Shown here in pieces: positions 22,348 through 30,223 of a DNA stretch of 64,000 nt (its first letter is position 1; the number at the start of each line of letters is the position of its first letter). Source of the stretch: Micromonospora noduli (lineage in GTDB: Bacteria > Actinomycetota > Actinomycetes > Mycobacteriales > Micromonosporaceae); assembly GCF_003264365.1 (NCBI RefSeq), contig NZ_PYAK01000022.1, forward strand, positions 1-64,000. Reading direction: 5' to 3'. Both the position numbers and the translations under genes were made by a program. The notes beneath the pieces are model-generated. The model was not told the origin of the DNA. It was given only the letters and a program-made list of their open reading frames with translations, and searched no databases.

Positions 22348-23952
22348 TCAGTCCAGGTAATCCCGGAGGACCTGCGACCGGGACGGGTGACGCAGCTTGG
22401 ACATCGTCTTGGACTCGATCTGCCGGATCCGCTCCCGGGTCACCCCGTAGACCTGGCCGATCTCGTCGAGCGTCCGAGGTTGGCCGTCGGTCAGGCCGAA
22501 GCGCAGGCGTACCACACCCGCCTCACGCTCGGAGAGAGTCTGCAGCACCTGCTGGAGCTGGTCCTGCAGGAGCGAGAACGAGACCGCGTCGACCGCGACC
22601 ACGGCCTCGGAGTCCTCGATGAAGTCGCCGAGCTGGCTGTCGCCCTCGTCACCGATGGTCTGGTCCAGTGAGATGGGCTCCCGAGCGTACTGCTGGATCT
22701 CCAGCACCTTCTCGGGTGTGATGTCCATCTCCTTGGCCAGCTCCTCCGGAGTGGGCTCGCGGCCCAGGTCCTGGAGCAGCTCACGCTGTATGCGGCCGAG
22801 CTTGTTGATGACCTCGACCATGTGCACGGGGATGCGGATGGTGCGGGCCTGGTCGGCCATGGCACGGGTGATGGCCTGTCGGATCCACCAGGTGGCGTAC
22901 GTGGAGAACTTGTAGCCCTTGGTGTAGTCGAACTTCTCCACGGCCCGGATCAGACCGAGGTTGCCCTCCTGGATCAGGTCGAGGAAGGCCATGCCACGGC
23001 CCGTGTAGCGCTTGGCCAGCGACACCACCAGTCGGAGGTTCGCCTCCAGGAGGTGGTTCTTGGCCCGCTCGCCGTCGCGGGAGATCCAGCCCAGGTCACG
23101 GACCATCTCCCGGACGAGCTTCTCCTCGCCCTCGTCGGCAGCCCGCAGCCGCTCGGCGGCGTAGAGCCCGGCCTCGATCCGCTTGGCCAGCTCCACCTCC
23201 TGCTCGGCGTTGAGCAGCGGAACCTTGCCGATCTGCTTCAGGTACGCCCGGACGGAGTCGGCGGAGGCGGTCAGCTCGGCGTCGCGTCGCGCCTGCTTGA
23301 GGGCCTCGGACTCCTCGTCGTCCCACTCGAAGTCGTTGTCGGTCGCCGAGGCGGCGGCGTCGGTCTCGGCGGCCTGGGCCAGCTCGGCCGGCTCCTCGAC
23401 CACCACGTCCTCGATCGCGGCGGCCAGCTCCTCCGGGTCGATCTCGCCCTCAGCGCCCTCGCCCTTGGCCTTGCCGCCAGCCTTGGTCGGCTTGGCTCCG
23501 GCAGCCGCGGCCACCGTCGCCTTGGTGGCTCGGGTCGACCGGGTCGCCTTCGCCGGCGTCGCGGTGGCGGCCTCGGCGCCGGTCGCCTTGCGAGCGGCCA
23601 CCTTGCGCGGGGCTGACGTCGCCGGGGCGTCGTCGCCGGCGGGCGCCTGCTTCGGGGCCGGCGCGGCGGCCTTCTTGGTGGTCTTGGCGGTGGTGGCCCG
23701 GGACGCCGGCGTGGTCGAGCGGGCCGCGGCGACGCGGCGACGGGTGCTCGCCGAGCCGTCCACCACGACGGTCACTCCCGCCTCGGAGAGCGCCCGCAGG
23801 ATCTTCTTGGCCTGGGCCGGAGTCACCTCGGCGGACTCGACGGTGCGCGCGAGCTGAGCCGACGTGAGCTGACCACCGGCGCTCTGCGCGTGGGCGATCA
23901 GGGTGTCGGTGAGCGAGCGAACGTCGGCGCCGGGCTGGCGGGGTTCTGTCAC
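22348..23952 (-). CDS. sigA: Principal RNA polymerase sigma factor (SigA/HrdB)
   Basis: 534 residues. A long Ala/Lys/Thr-rich basic N-terminus (~60-170, lysine-alanine repeats as in other high-GC sigma factors) and an acidic block (DNDFEWDDEESE) form region 1.1. Regions 1.2-4.2 follow: DSVRAYLKQIGKVPLLNAEQEVELAKRI, LRLVVSLAKRYTGRGMAFLDLIQEG, KFSTYATWWIRQAITRAMADQ, and a C-terminal TLDEIGQVYGVTRERIRQIE helix-turn-helix. This makes it the essential housekeeping factor. The start is GTG 23952 with GGAAGG upstream. The long 5' region probably contains its promoter. Confidence 0.96.
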   Translation of the reverse strand: MTEPRQPGADVRSLTDTLIAHAQSAGGQLTSAQLARTVESAEVTPAQAKKILRALSEAGVTVVVDGSASTRRRVAAARSTTPASRATTAKTTKKAAAPAPKQAPAGDDAPATSAPRKVAARKATGAEAATATPAKATRSTRATKATVAAAAGAKPTKAGGKAKGEGAEGEIDPEELAAAIEDVVVEEPAELAQAAETDAAASATDNDFEWDDEESEALKQARRDAELTASADSVRAYLKQIGKVPLLNAEQEVELAKRIEAGLYAAERLRAADEGEEKLVREMVRDLGWISRDGERAKNHLLEANLRLVVSLAKRYTGRGMAFLDLIQEGNLGLIRAVEKFDYTKGYKFSTYATWWIRQAITRAMADQARTIRIPVHMVEVINKLGRIQRELLQDLGREPTPEELAKEMDITPEKVLEIQQYAREPISLDQTIGDEGDSQLGDFIEDSEAVVAVDAVSFSLLQDQLQQVLQTLSEREAGVVRLRFGLTDGQPRTLDEIGQVYGVTRERIRQIESKTMSKLRHPSRSQVLRDYLD

Positions 23953-24095
23953 GAATGACCTTCCGGAGGCGAAGAGCGGGCACGGCGGGTTCGTCCAGCG
24001 CAGCGAGGGTTACCGTGCCGGGCGATGTGGTTGAGGGACCCTCGTGTCACGGTCCGGCCGGTGGTCGGCGGTCCGTGCCGCGTGGGCAGGGGTGA

Positions 24096-24101
24096 ATTGT
24101 A
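24096..24101 (-). promoter_or_regulatory. Candidate sigA promoter -10 box (TACAAT)
   Basis: TACAAT on the minus strand is the closest match to TANNNT/TATAAT in the sigA upstream region. It would give a leader of roughly 140 bases. No good -35 element was seen (AGGATG at 17 bp). Confidence 0.4.
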
Positions 24102-24442
24102 ACGCCGTCTGCGGCGATCATCCTGCTCCGCACCGCGTACCGCCGGTGGGGACCGTCGGTGGGGTGGAGATATGGGCTTCGCGGTAATGATAGCCGCGCG
24201 GCCGGCGAAGGGCTTCTGTCGTCGGGCCCGGTGGCGCGCAGATCGTGTCCGAACTGCCGTTTGAGCAGGCAGTACGAGGTCAACGAGGCGGTTGCGAGGG
24301 TGCGCGGGTGGCTCACCGAGGTCGCTGTTGGTCCGGCCGGTGGCGTCCCCACCAGGTCGCGGTTGGGCAACGGTTGTGAGCCGAGCATGGACGGGGCGGT
24401 AAGCACTTAAGCGACATTACCAACCGAAAGGGGCATATTGGT

Positions 24443-24491
24443 GGAGGTCGGCTGCTCAAGCCGCGAGGGCGGTGCGGGTGCGCCCACCTCC
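24443..24491 (+). ncRNA. Possible structured RNA (three-way junction) in the suhB leader
   Basis: P1 pairs GGAGGT (24443-24448) with ACCTCC (24486-24491). P2 is CGGCT/AGCCG (24449-24453 with 24459-24463). P3 is GGGCG/CGCCC (24467-24471 with 24481-24485), with CGA joining P2 and P3. The core CTCAAGCCGCGAGGGCGGT recurs with one deletion and one change at 26316-26333. No known riboswitch class is recognised. Confidence 0.3.
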
Positions 24492-24619
24492 CAGCGGATC
24501 CCAGGTGCCAAAGATCCTGGTCTGGTGCCGTCGTGCGGCGTCGGGAACGATGATCTTCGGAAGCCGGGTCGGTAGTTTCACCCACCCACATGCACCCGGA
24601 GTGCGGAAAGAGGCGAATC

Positions 24620-25438
24620 ATGACCAACTCGGCCACGACACCGTCGGAGCTGCTGACCATCGCGGTGGAGGTGGCTCGGGACGCGGCGGACACCGCGTAC
24701 CGGATGCGCGCCGAGGGGGTCGTCGTCGCCGCCACCAAGAGCACCGTCACCGACGTGGTCACCGCCGCCGACCGGGCGGTGGAGCGGCAGATCCTCGACG
24801 CGTTGGCCGCGCGGCGCCCGGACGACTCGGTGCTGGGCGAGGAGTACGGCGAGGGAGCTTCCGGCGCGACGCGCAGCGGTGTGCGCTGGATCGTCGACCC
24901 GATCGACGGCACTGTGAACTACCTGTACGGGCTGCCGCACTCCGCGGTCTCGCTGGCCGCCGAGGTGGACGGGGTGGTGGTTGCCGGCGTGGTGCGCAAC
25001 GTGAGCACCGGCGAGGAATGGACCGCCACGGCCGGCGGTGGGGCCTGGCGCGACGGTGTCCGGCTGCGTTGCTCCGGCGAGGTCGATCTGGGGCAGGCGC
25101 TGGTCGGCACCGGCTTCGGCTACGACGCCGGCCGTCGGGCGCACCAGGCGCAGGTGGTGGCCGGGCTGATCGCACACGTACGGGACATCCGCCGGCTCGG
25201 CGCCGCGGCGCTGGACCTCTGCCTGGTCGCCGAGGGGCGGCTCGACGCGTACTTCGAGAAGGGCCTTGCGGCCTGGGACCTGGCGGCTGGCGGGCTGGTG
25301 GCCGCCGAGGCGGGGGTTCGGGTCGCCGGCCTGGCCGGTCGGCCGCCAGGGCCGGATCTGGTGGTCGCGGCCCCGCCCGCGCTCTTCGCGCCGCTGCATG
25401 ACCGGTTGGCCGCGCTGGACGCCGCCGGCGGTCCCTGA
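24620..25438 (+). CDS. suhB: Inositol monophosphatase family protein
   Basis: 272 residues. Metal-binding motifs are intact: GEEYGE (first Glu pair, ~75), WIVDPIDGTVNY (motif A, the D-x-I-D-G-T-x-N signature) and WDLAAGGLVAAEAG (motif B). The enzyme dephosphorylates inositol monophosphates, relevant to mycothiol and phosphatidylinositol synthesis in Actinobacteria; related FBPase or histidinol-phosphatase activities cannot be excluded. ATG 24620 with AGAGG upstream is preferred to the in-frame ATG at 24590. It lies in the same position next to sigA as suhB in mycobacteria. Confidence 0.9.
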   Translation: MTNSATTPSELLTIAVEVARDAADTAYRMRAEGVVVAATKSTVTDVVTAADRAVERQILDALAARRPDDSVLGEEYGEGASGATRSGVRWIVDPIDGTVNYLYGLPHSAVSLAAEVDGVVVAGVVRNVSTGEEWTATAGGGAWRDGVRLRCSGEVDLGQALVGTGFGYDAGRRAHQAQVVAGLIAHVRDIRRLGAAALDLCLVAEGRLDAYFEKGLAAWDLAAGGLVAAEAGVRVAGLAGRPPGPDLVVAAPPALFAPLHDRLAALDAAGGP

Positions 25439-25509
25439 CCGGCGGACCAGCTCCGCCGGCTTTGAGCGGCCGGCTCCGGTCTTAGAAGCGGCCGGCTGTG
25501 GTCGGCGGG

Positions 25510-25549
25510 CCAGGTCGGTGCCGGCCGCCGACGCCGGCCGCCGACCTGG
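25510..25549. terminator. Hairpin between convergent suhB and LytR_C genes
   Basis: CCAGGTCGG (25510-25518) pairs with CCGACCTGG (25541-25549), and an inner CCGGC/GCCGG extends the helix. It sits midway between two converging stop codons. Confidence 0.5.
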
Positions 25550-25572
25550 ACAGCGGCGGACCGGTTACGCCG

Positions 25573-26100
25573 TCACTTGGCGGGTGGGGACGGGCAGGAG
25601 CCCTTGGGAGCCTCCGGCGGACCCGAGTCGCCGAGCGACTGGTTGACCTCGGTCGTGGTGGCGAGCTGCTGGAAGCGGTTGCCCAGCACCACGTCCACGG
25701 TGTCGTCGGTGCGTTTCGGGTCGTAGCCCGGCACGGCGTTGTTGAGGAAGTACGCCTGGAGCAGGTGCGCGGAACCGACGCCCTTCGGGCCGTACCGCAG
25801 CACCGCGACGCTGTCGACCTTCTTCTCGTTCCCGGTCTTCTTGACCTGGAACTGTCGATTGCTGAACTCGTCGGCGACGGTGTGGGCGAGACCGGGCTGA
25901 TCCGTGGCGTTGAAAACGTTGATCTTGACGTCTTTGCGCTCGCGCAGGGTCAGATCCGCCAGCGGCCAGCCCTCGGGGCAGCCCGCCGCGGTGCCCACGT
26001 TGCCCTGGCTGTCGCGGACCACGGCCACGACGACGAAGACCAGGGCGATGATCGCCAGCAGGCCGACGACGACGAGTGCTCGCACGCGCGCAAAACTCAT
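25573..26100 (-). CDS. LytR C-terminal domain (Cei-like) membrane-anchored protein
   Basis: 175 residues. A short basic N-terminus and one hydrophobic helix (VVVGLLAIIALVFVVVAVV, ~10-28) anchor an extracytoplasmic LytR_C domain (KINVFNATDQPGLAHTVADEF to TVDVVLGNRFQQL, ~58-145) and a Pro/Gly-rich tail. Two Cys residues (GCPEG and the C-terminal SCPS) could form a disulfide outside the cell. In M. tuberculosis the gene in the same place (Rv2700, cei) affects envelope integrity; orthology here rests on position and domain. The gene converges on suhB. Confidence 0.85.
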   Translation of the reverse strand: MSFARVRALVVVGLLAIIALVFVVVAVVRDSQGNVGTAAGCPEGWPLADLTLRERKDVKINVFNATDQPGLAHTVADEFSNRQFQVKKTGNEKKVDSVAVLRYGPKGVGSAHLLQAYFLNNAVPGYDPKRTDDTVDVVLGNRFQQLATTTEVNQSLGDSGPPEAPKGSCPSPPAK

Positions 26101-26517
26101 CAGGGCACTCCCCGGACCTCAGTGGGTGGTGGCGGCCGGGAACGATCGCTCAGGCCGCCGGCCGTCGAATACGCCGCTGAGGTTAACGGTTGTCCGGCCG
26201 TCGCGTGGAAACAGCCCGACATGCCGGCGCGCCGACCGCGAACCGGGTACTACTACCCCTATCTTCGTGTCGCCTGAATCACATTGGGAACAACTTCGCG
26301 TGCGGGGGCGTACATCTCAGCCGCAAGGGCGGTATACATGCCTCGCCCAAGGGGGGGTAAGGTTCCGCGCTCGCAGGGGAGTCGCCCCGGCGAGCTCGAC
26401 CCGTTCGGTCCTCGGGTCGGGTGCCCGACACAAGTGGTGGCCGGCCAGCGGAACCGAAACAGCGTCGTCCGGCGTTACAACCGGAAGCGACAACATCGAT
26501 ATGGGAGAGTGAAACCG
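26101..26517. other. 417-bp divergent intergenic region, LytR_C / DUF4193
   Basis: No gene is supported. It contains TATACA-type AT-rich spots (26332-26339), a GGGCG/CGCCC stem (26327-26331 with 26344-26348) sharing an 18-base core with the suhB leader, and a CGACCCG/CGGGTCG stem (26398-26404 with 26413-26419). The DUF4193 transcript may therefore have a long leader. Confidence 0.4.
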
Positions 26518-26814
26518 ATGGCCACCGACTACGACGCCCCGCGTCGCGACGAGGTCGACCTCGGCGAGGACAGCCTGGAAGAGCTCAAGGCACGGCGCGT
26601 CGACTCACAGTCGGGCGCGGTGGACGTCGACGAGGCCGAGGTGGCCGAGAGCTTTGAGCTGCCCGGTGCCGATCTGGCCGACGAGGAGCTCACGGTCAAG
26701 GTGCTTCCGATGCAGCAGGACGAGTTCCGGTGCGCCCGCTGCTTCCTGGTCCACCACCGTAGCCAGCTGGCAGTCGAGCGTAACGGCGAGCTGATCTGCC
26801 GCGAGTGCGTCTGA
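26518..26814 (+). CDS. DUF4193 zinc-ribbon protein
   Basis: 98 residues. The start region reads MATDYDAPRRDEVDLGEDSLEELKARR, typical of DUF4193. An acidic middle (GAVDVDEAEVAESFELPGADL) leads to a C-terminal pair of CxxC motifs, FRCARCFLVHHRSQL and LICRECV, probably one zinc site. The family is near-universal in Actinobacteria and uncharacterised. ATG 26518 has GGGAGAG upstream. A longer frame reaches back to 26284 but has no homology there. Confidence 0.92.
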   Translation: MATDYDAPRRDEVDLGEDSLEELKARRVDSQSGAVDVDEAEVAESFELPGADLADEELTVKVLPMQQDEFRCARCFLVHHRSQLAVERNGELICRECV

Positions 26815-26933
26815 CAACCGCAACAACACCGGCGGCGGCCTCCTGAACGGGGTCGCCGCTGCCGGTGTAGGCATGCGGCAGCGGTGGGTACCTGCTTGAC
26901 TCGTAGCGGGTAGCCACAGCACCGGGAGGTCCG

Positions 26934-27812
26934 ATGAGCGATCGAGGCGGCACCACCGATGGCGGCACGGACGGCCTTGGTGCCACCCGTGGCGCGGATG
27001 ACCTTGGTGCCACCCGTGCCACGGAAGACCTCGGTGCCACCCGTGGCGCGGAAGACCTCGGTGCCACCGTCGCGGCGTTGACCGCGGACGACATCGCGCC
27101 GGCCCGACGCCGCCAACTGCTGACCCGGATGGTCGGGCAGGCCCGTGCGCGGGGCATCTCCGACCTGTTCAAGCCGCGCGCCGCCGTGCGGTGGATGGTC
27201 GACACCGTCGCCGAGATCGCCCCGCACGTGCCGGTACGGGACCTGGACACGCTGCGCCAGCACTTCCCCGGCCTGGACGATGCCGCCCTGGCCGACCGGC
27301 TCATCCGCAACGCGTCGAGGACCACCGCCGCGATCGGCGCGGCCGGTGGGGGCGTCGCCGCCGTCGAGTGGGCGGTGGCCCCGACCCTGCTCTCCGCGCC
27401 GGTGCTGCTCGCCGCCGAGACCGTGGCCGTGGTGGCGGTGGAGCTGAAACTCGTCGGCGAGCTGCACGAGATCCACGGCGTGGCACTACCGGCCGCCGGA
27501 AGCCAACGGGCGGTCGCGCTGGTGCACTCCTGGGCCACTCAACGCGGCGTCAACCCGATGGTGCCCGGCGTGGGAGTGGGAGCGGTGCTCGGCACCGCCG
27601 CCCGCAAGGAGTTGCGGGACATGCTGCTGCGGCGTTTCGGTCGCAACCTCACCACGCTCGGGCCGTTCCTGACCGGCGCGGCGGTGGCCAGCTTCCTCAA
27701 CCGCCGGGCCACCCAGCAGATGGCCGACCAACTCCAGGTCGACCTGCGTCGGCGGGGCATCGCCCGGCCCGCGCCACCGGCGGCCCTGCCGGGCCCGCCT
27801 ACCGGCACCTGA
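26934..27812 (+). CDS. EcsC-like membrane-associated protein with N-terminal tandem repeats
   Basis: 292 residues. The first ~45 residues are a low-complexity repeat (LGATRGADD-type units from a 27-bp DNA repeat). A helical region follows (~50-120), then two hydrophobic stretches (AAIGAAGGGVAAVEWAVAP and a later TLGPFLTGAAVASFLNRRA) around VAVELKLVGELHEIHGV. That last pattern recalls EcsC-family proteins, a suggestion and not a firm match. The function is unknown. The stop codon lies inside a tandem 29-bp duplication that fills the gap to the convergent DUF3093 gene. Confidence 0.65.
   Translation: MSDRGGTTDGGTDGLGATRGADDLGATRATEDLGATRGAEDLGATVAALTADDIAPARRRQLLTRMVGQARARGISDLFKPRAAVRWMVDTVAEIAPHVPVRDLDTLRQHFPGLDDAALADRLIRNASRTTAAIGAAGGGVAAVEWAVAPTLLSAPVLLAAETVAVVAVELKLVGELHEIHGVALPAAGSQRAVALVHSWATQRGVNPMVPGVGVGAVLGTAARKELRDMLLRRFGRNLTTLGPFLTGAAVASFLNRRATQQMADQLQVDLRRRGIARPAPPAALPGPPTGT
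26976..27068 (+). repeat. 27-bp in-frame tandem repeat (3.4 copies)
   Basis: Units start at 26976, 27003 and 27030, with a 12-base partial copy at 27057. Each encodes LGATR(G/A)(A/T)(D/E)D. Copies differ by a few substitutions, mostly conservative, so it is a recent expansion inside the coding frame. Confidence 0.9.
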
Positions 27813-27859
27813 GCGGCCTTCGGCGTCGGACCGGCACCTGAGCGGCCCTTCGGCGTCGG
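27801..27859. repeat. 29/30-bp tandem duplication spanning a stop codon
   Basis: The segment beginning ACCGGCACCTGAGCGGCC is present twice (27801-27829 and 27830-27859), the second copy with one extra C. It includes the stop codon of the upstream gene and occupies almost all of the convergent gap. Confidence 0.9.
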
Positions 27860-27860
27860 G

Positions 27861-28388
27861 TCAGCCCGGCTCGCCCGCCGTCGGGTGGGTAGCCGTCAGG
27901 GCGTCCCGCGCGGTCAGCACCGCCTCGGCCAGCTCGACCGGATGGCGGGTGCTCACCACCCAGAACGGGGTCGGATCCGCGGGATCGTCGAGGATCACCT
28001 GCACTGCGCCGCCGATCCACGGTCGCTGCACCACGAAGGCGAGCGGGTCCGCGCCGACGCCGAGCACCTCACGTCGGCCGGCCACGTCCAGCGGCACCAC
28101 GTCGGCCACGAAACGGACCGGCAGGCGGGCATCGTCCACCCGCAGCTCGGCGTCGGCCACCCCGACCCGGATCCGGCCCAGCCACCACAGCCCCACGGCG
28201 GTGAGCGGCACCAGCACGGCGAACGGCAGCCAGGCGCGGACGCCGGAGGCGCCCATCCAGATCTCGACGGCCAGCAACGCGGCGGCCACCAGCCCGGCCA
28301 GCCACAGCCACCAGGGCAGATCCAGCCGCTCGGTGTACGCCGAGCGGGCGGCGACCGGCGGCTGATCGGCGGACGGGGAGGGCGACAT
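27861..28388 (-). CDS. DUF3093 membrane protein
   Basis: 175 residues. After a short polar N-terminus come YTERLDLPWWLWLAGLV and a second helix region (WLPFAVLVPLTAVGLWWL), i.e. two transmembrane segments, and then a soluble domain with RVDDARLPVRFVADVVPLD and a DPADPTPFWVVSTRHPVELA ending. This is the DUF3093 layout; the family is actinobacterial and uncharacterised. ATG 28388 has AGGAG eleven bases before it, and a TACCCT box just upstream. It is divergent from dut, a conserved arrangement. Confidence 0.9.
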   Translation of the reverse strand: MSPSPSADQPPVAARSAYTERLDLPWWLWLAGLVAAALLAVEIWMGASGVRAWLPFAVLVPLTAVGLWWLGRIRVGVADAELRVDDARLPVRFVADVVPLDVAGRREVLGVGADPLAFVVQRPWIGGAVQVILDDPADPTPFWVVSTRHPVELAEAVLTARDALTATHPTAGEPG

Positions 28389-28478
28389 GCTCACTCCTGC
28401 GAGGGTACGGCGCACGGCAGCTCGACGAACCGGCAGGATGGCAGGGTCACCCCGCGAACCGGACGGAAGAGGGGACCC

Positions 28479-29015
28479 GTGACCGACGTCGTACCCGTGC
28501 CCGTGCAGCTGCTCGACCCGGAGCTGCCGTTGCCCACGTACGCCCATCCCGGCGACGCCGGGGCCGACCTGGTGGCGGCCGCGGACGTGGAGCTGCCACC
28601 CGGCGGCCGTGCCCTGGTGCCCACCGGGGTGGCCATCGCGCTGCCGGAGGGGTACGTGGGCCTGGTCCATCCCCGGTCCGGTCTGGCGGCCAGGCTCGGC
28701 GTGACGGTGCTCAACGCGCCCGGTACGGTCGACGCCGGCTACCGGGGTGAGATCCTGGTCAACCTGATCAATCATGATCGGGATGTGCCGGCGAAGATCT
28801 CCCGCGGCGATCGGATTGCGCAGCTCGTGGTCCAGCAGGTCGCGCGGGCGCGGTTCGAGCCGGTGGTCGAGCTGCCCGCGTCCCGGCGCGGGACCGGTGG
28901 GCACGGGTCCACCGGTGGGCACGCCGGGCTGGTGCCGTCGCCGACGGGCCAGGACCGGGTCGAGCGGCGGCCGAGCGAGCCGGGCCGCGGGCAGACGGAA
29001 GAGGTGGCAGGGTGA
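28479..29015 (+). CDS. dut: dUTP diphosphatase
   Basis: 178 residues. The trimeric dUTPase motifs are all visible: HPGDAGADL (I), HPRSGLAARLG and NAPGTVDAGYRGE (III), NLINHD and RGDRIAQLVVQ (IV), and a C-terminal RGTGGHGSTGG (V). It removes dUTP and supplies dUMP. About 24 residues follow motif V, a longer tail than usual. GTG 28479 follows GAAGAGGGGA. The same frame is open for 600 bp upstream, but that is antisense to DUF3093. DUF3710 follows 25 bases later. Confidence 0.94.
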   Translation: MTDVVPVPVQLLDPELPLPTYAHPGDAGADLVAAADVELPPGGRALVPTGVAIALPEGYVGLVHPRSGLAARLGVTVLNAPGTVDAGYRGEILVNLINHDRDVPAKISRGDRIAQLVVQQVARARFEPVVELPASRRGTGGHGSTGGHAGLVPSPTGQDRVERRPSEPGRGQTEEVAG

Positions 29016-29040
29016 GTGTGAACAGCGGAGGGCAGGCGCA

Positions 29041-29703
29041 GTGATCTTCTCCCGAAAGCGGGCCGATGCGGAGCGGCAGACCCGTGACGAGCGGGCCACC
29101 CAGGTCCCGGACCAGGGTGATGCGACGCCGACGCTGGAGCGCGGCCCGTACGACATCTCCGAGAGCTACGACGACGTGCAGCGACTCGACCTGGGCAGCC
29201 TGCACATCCCGGCGATCGCCGACGTCGAGGTGCGGGTGCAGGCCGACCCGCAGGGTGTGGTCCAGCAGGTGGTGCTGGTGCACGGCGACAACGCGCTCCA
29301 GTTGGGCGTCTTCGCCGCCCCCCGGTCCGAGGGGATCTGGGACGAGGTGCGCGAGGAGATCCGGCAGTCGCTGCTCCGCGACGGCGCGAGCGCGCAGGAG
29401 GTCGCCGGCGAGTACGGCCCGGAGCTGCACGCCCAGGTGAATACCCCGGACGGTCCGACGAACCTGCGGTTCGTGGGAATCGACGGGCCGCGCTGGATGG
29501 TCCGGGGCGTGTTCCAGGGTCCGGTGGCCACCGACCCGGCCATGGCCGGGCCGCTCGTCGAGTGCCTGGACGGCCTGGTGGTCGACCGTGGGCAGGAGGC
29601 GAAGCCGGTCCGCGAGCCACTGCCGCTGCGGCTGCCCCGGGAGATCGCCGACCAGGCCGAGGCCGAGGCGGGCGACGCCGCCGCCGCGCCGCGTCAGGTC
29701 TGA
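29041..29703 (+). CDS. DUF3710 protein
   Basis: 220 residues, GTG start with CGGAGGG upstream. The N-terminal ~35 residues are charged and probably disordered (FSRKRADAERQTRDERA). The DUF3710 core runs from ERGPYDISESYDD through DLGSLHIPAI and GDNALQLGVFAAPRSEGIWDEVR to PRWMVRGVFQGPVA. It is a conserved actinobacterial protein of unknown function. The position between dut and the OB-fold gene is the same as in mycobacteria (from memory). Confidence 0.9.
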   Translation: MIFSRKRADAERQTRDERATQVPDQGDATPTLERGPYDISESYDDVQRLDLGSLHIPAIADVEVRVQADPQGVVQQVVLVHGDNALQLGVFAAPRSEGIWDEVREEIRQSLLRDGASAQEVAGEYGPELHAQVNTPDGPTNLRFVGIDGPRWMVRGVFQGPVATDPAMAGPLVECLDGLVVDRGQEAKPVREPLPLRLPREIADQAEAEAGDAAAAPRQV

Positions 29704-29820
29704 CCGGCGCGCACCGGCCCGCCGGAACCGGCCCCGTCGGCGTACGCTGGCGGCACGGTTCCGGCGCCGCCGGGGCCAGCCGGGGACGGCGAGCGTGGAG
29801 AGGGTGACGCGGAGGTCATG

Positions 29821-30198
29821 ATGACCGACGAGGGCCGGGTGTCGCTGCGGCGCATCCTGCAGAGGTTCACCGCCAGCGAGGCCGAGATCGACGCGCAGGA
29901 GCTGCGTCGGGAGAGCGCCGAGTGCGGCGGAATCCCCGCCCAGCAGTGCTCCCGGGGTCAGGTGGTCTCGGTCGCCGGTCGGCTGCGCACTGTGGTCTAC
30001 ACGCCGCGCACCAATCTGCCCACCCTTGAGGCCGACCTGTACGACGGCAGTGACGTGGTGACCCTGGTCTGGCTGGGTCGACGGCACATCGCCGGGATCG
30101 AGCCGGGCCGGCATCTGACCGCCCGTGGCCGGGTGGCGGTGCGGGACGACCGCAAGGTCATCTACAACCCCTACTACGAGCTGGACTCGCCCAAGTGA
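29821..30198 (+). CDS. OB-fold nucleic-acid binding domain protein
   Basis: 125 residues. The second half (GQVVSVAGRLRTVVYTPRTNLPTLEADLYDG to LVWLGRRHIAGIEPG and LTARGRVAVRDD) has the five-strand OB-fold pattern found in tRNA-anticodon-binding-like domains. There are two consecutive ATG codons. The second (29821) is chosen because GGAGG at 29811-29815 is five bases before it but only two before the first. The function is unknown; the neighbours suggest a conserved housekeeping role. Confidence 0.85.
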   Translation: MTDEGRVSLRRILQRFTASEAEIDAQELRRESAECGGIPAQQCSRGQVVSVAGRLRTVVYTPRTNLPTLEADLYDGSDVVTLVWLGRRHIAGIEPGRHLTARGRVAVRDDRKVIYNPYYELDSPK

Positions 30199-30223
30199 CG
30201 GCACTGCGGACGGAAGGCCGGCG

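Larger units (their letters stand above)
23953..24619. other. 667-bp divergent intergenic region, sigA / inositol monophosphatase
   Basis: No gene is supported here. Towards sigA, TACAAT (24101-24096, minus strand) is the best -10 box, and a CGAGGGT/ACCCTCG inverted repeat (24004-24010, 24038-24044) lies in the leader. Towards suhB, a compact three-way-junction fold is possible at 24443-24491. The 24180-24400 stretch shows nothing recognisable. Confidence 0.5.

Noticed and set aside
26284..26517. N-terminal extension of the DUF4193 gene back to 26284
   Set aside because: The added 78 residues are low complexity, have no homology to the family start MATDYDAPRRD, and overlap the possible leader RNA.
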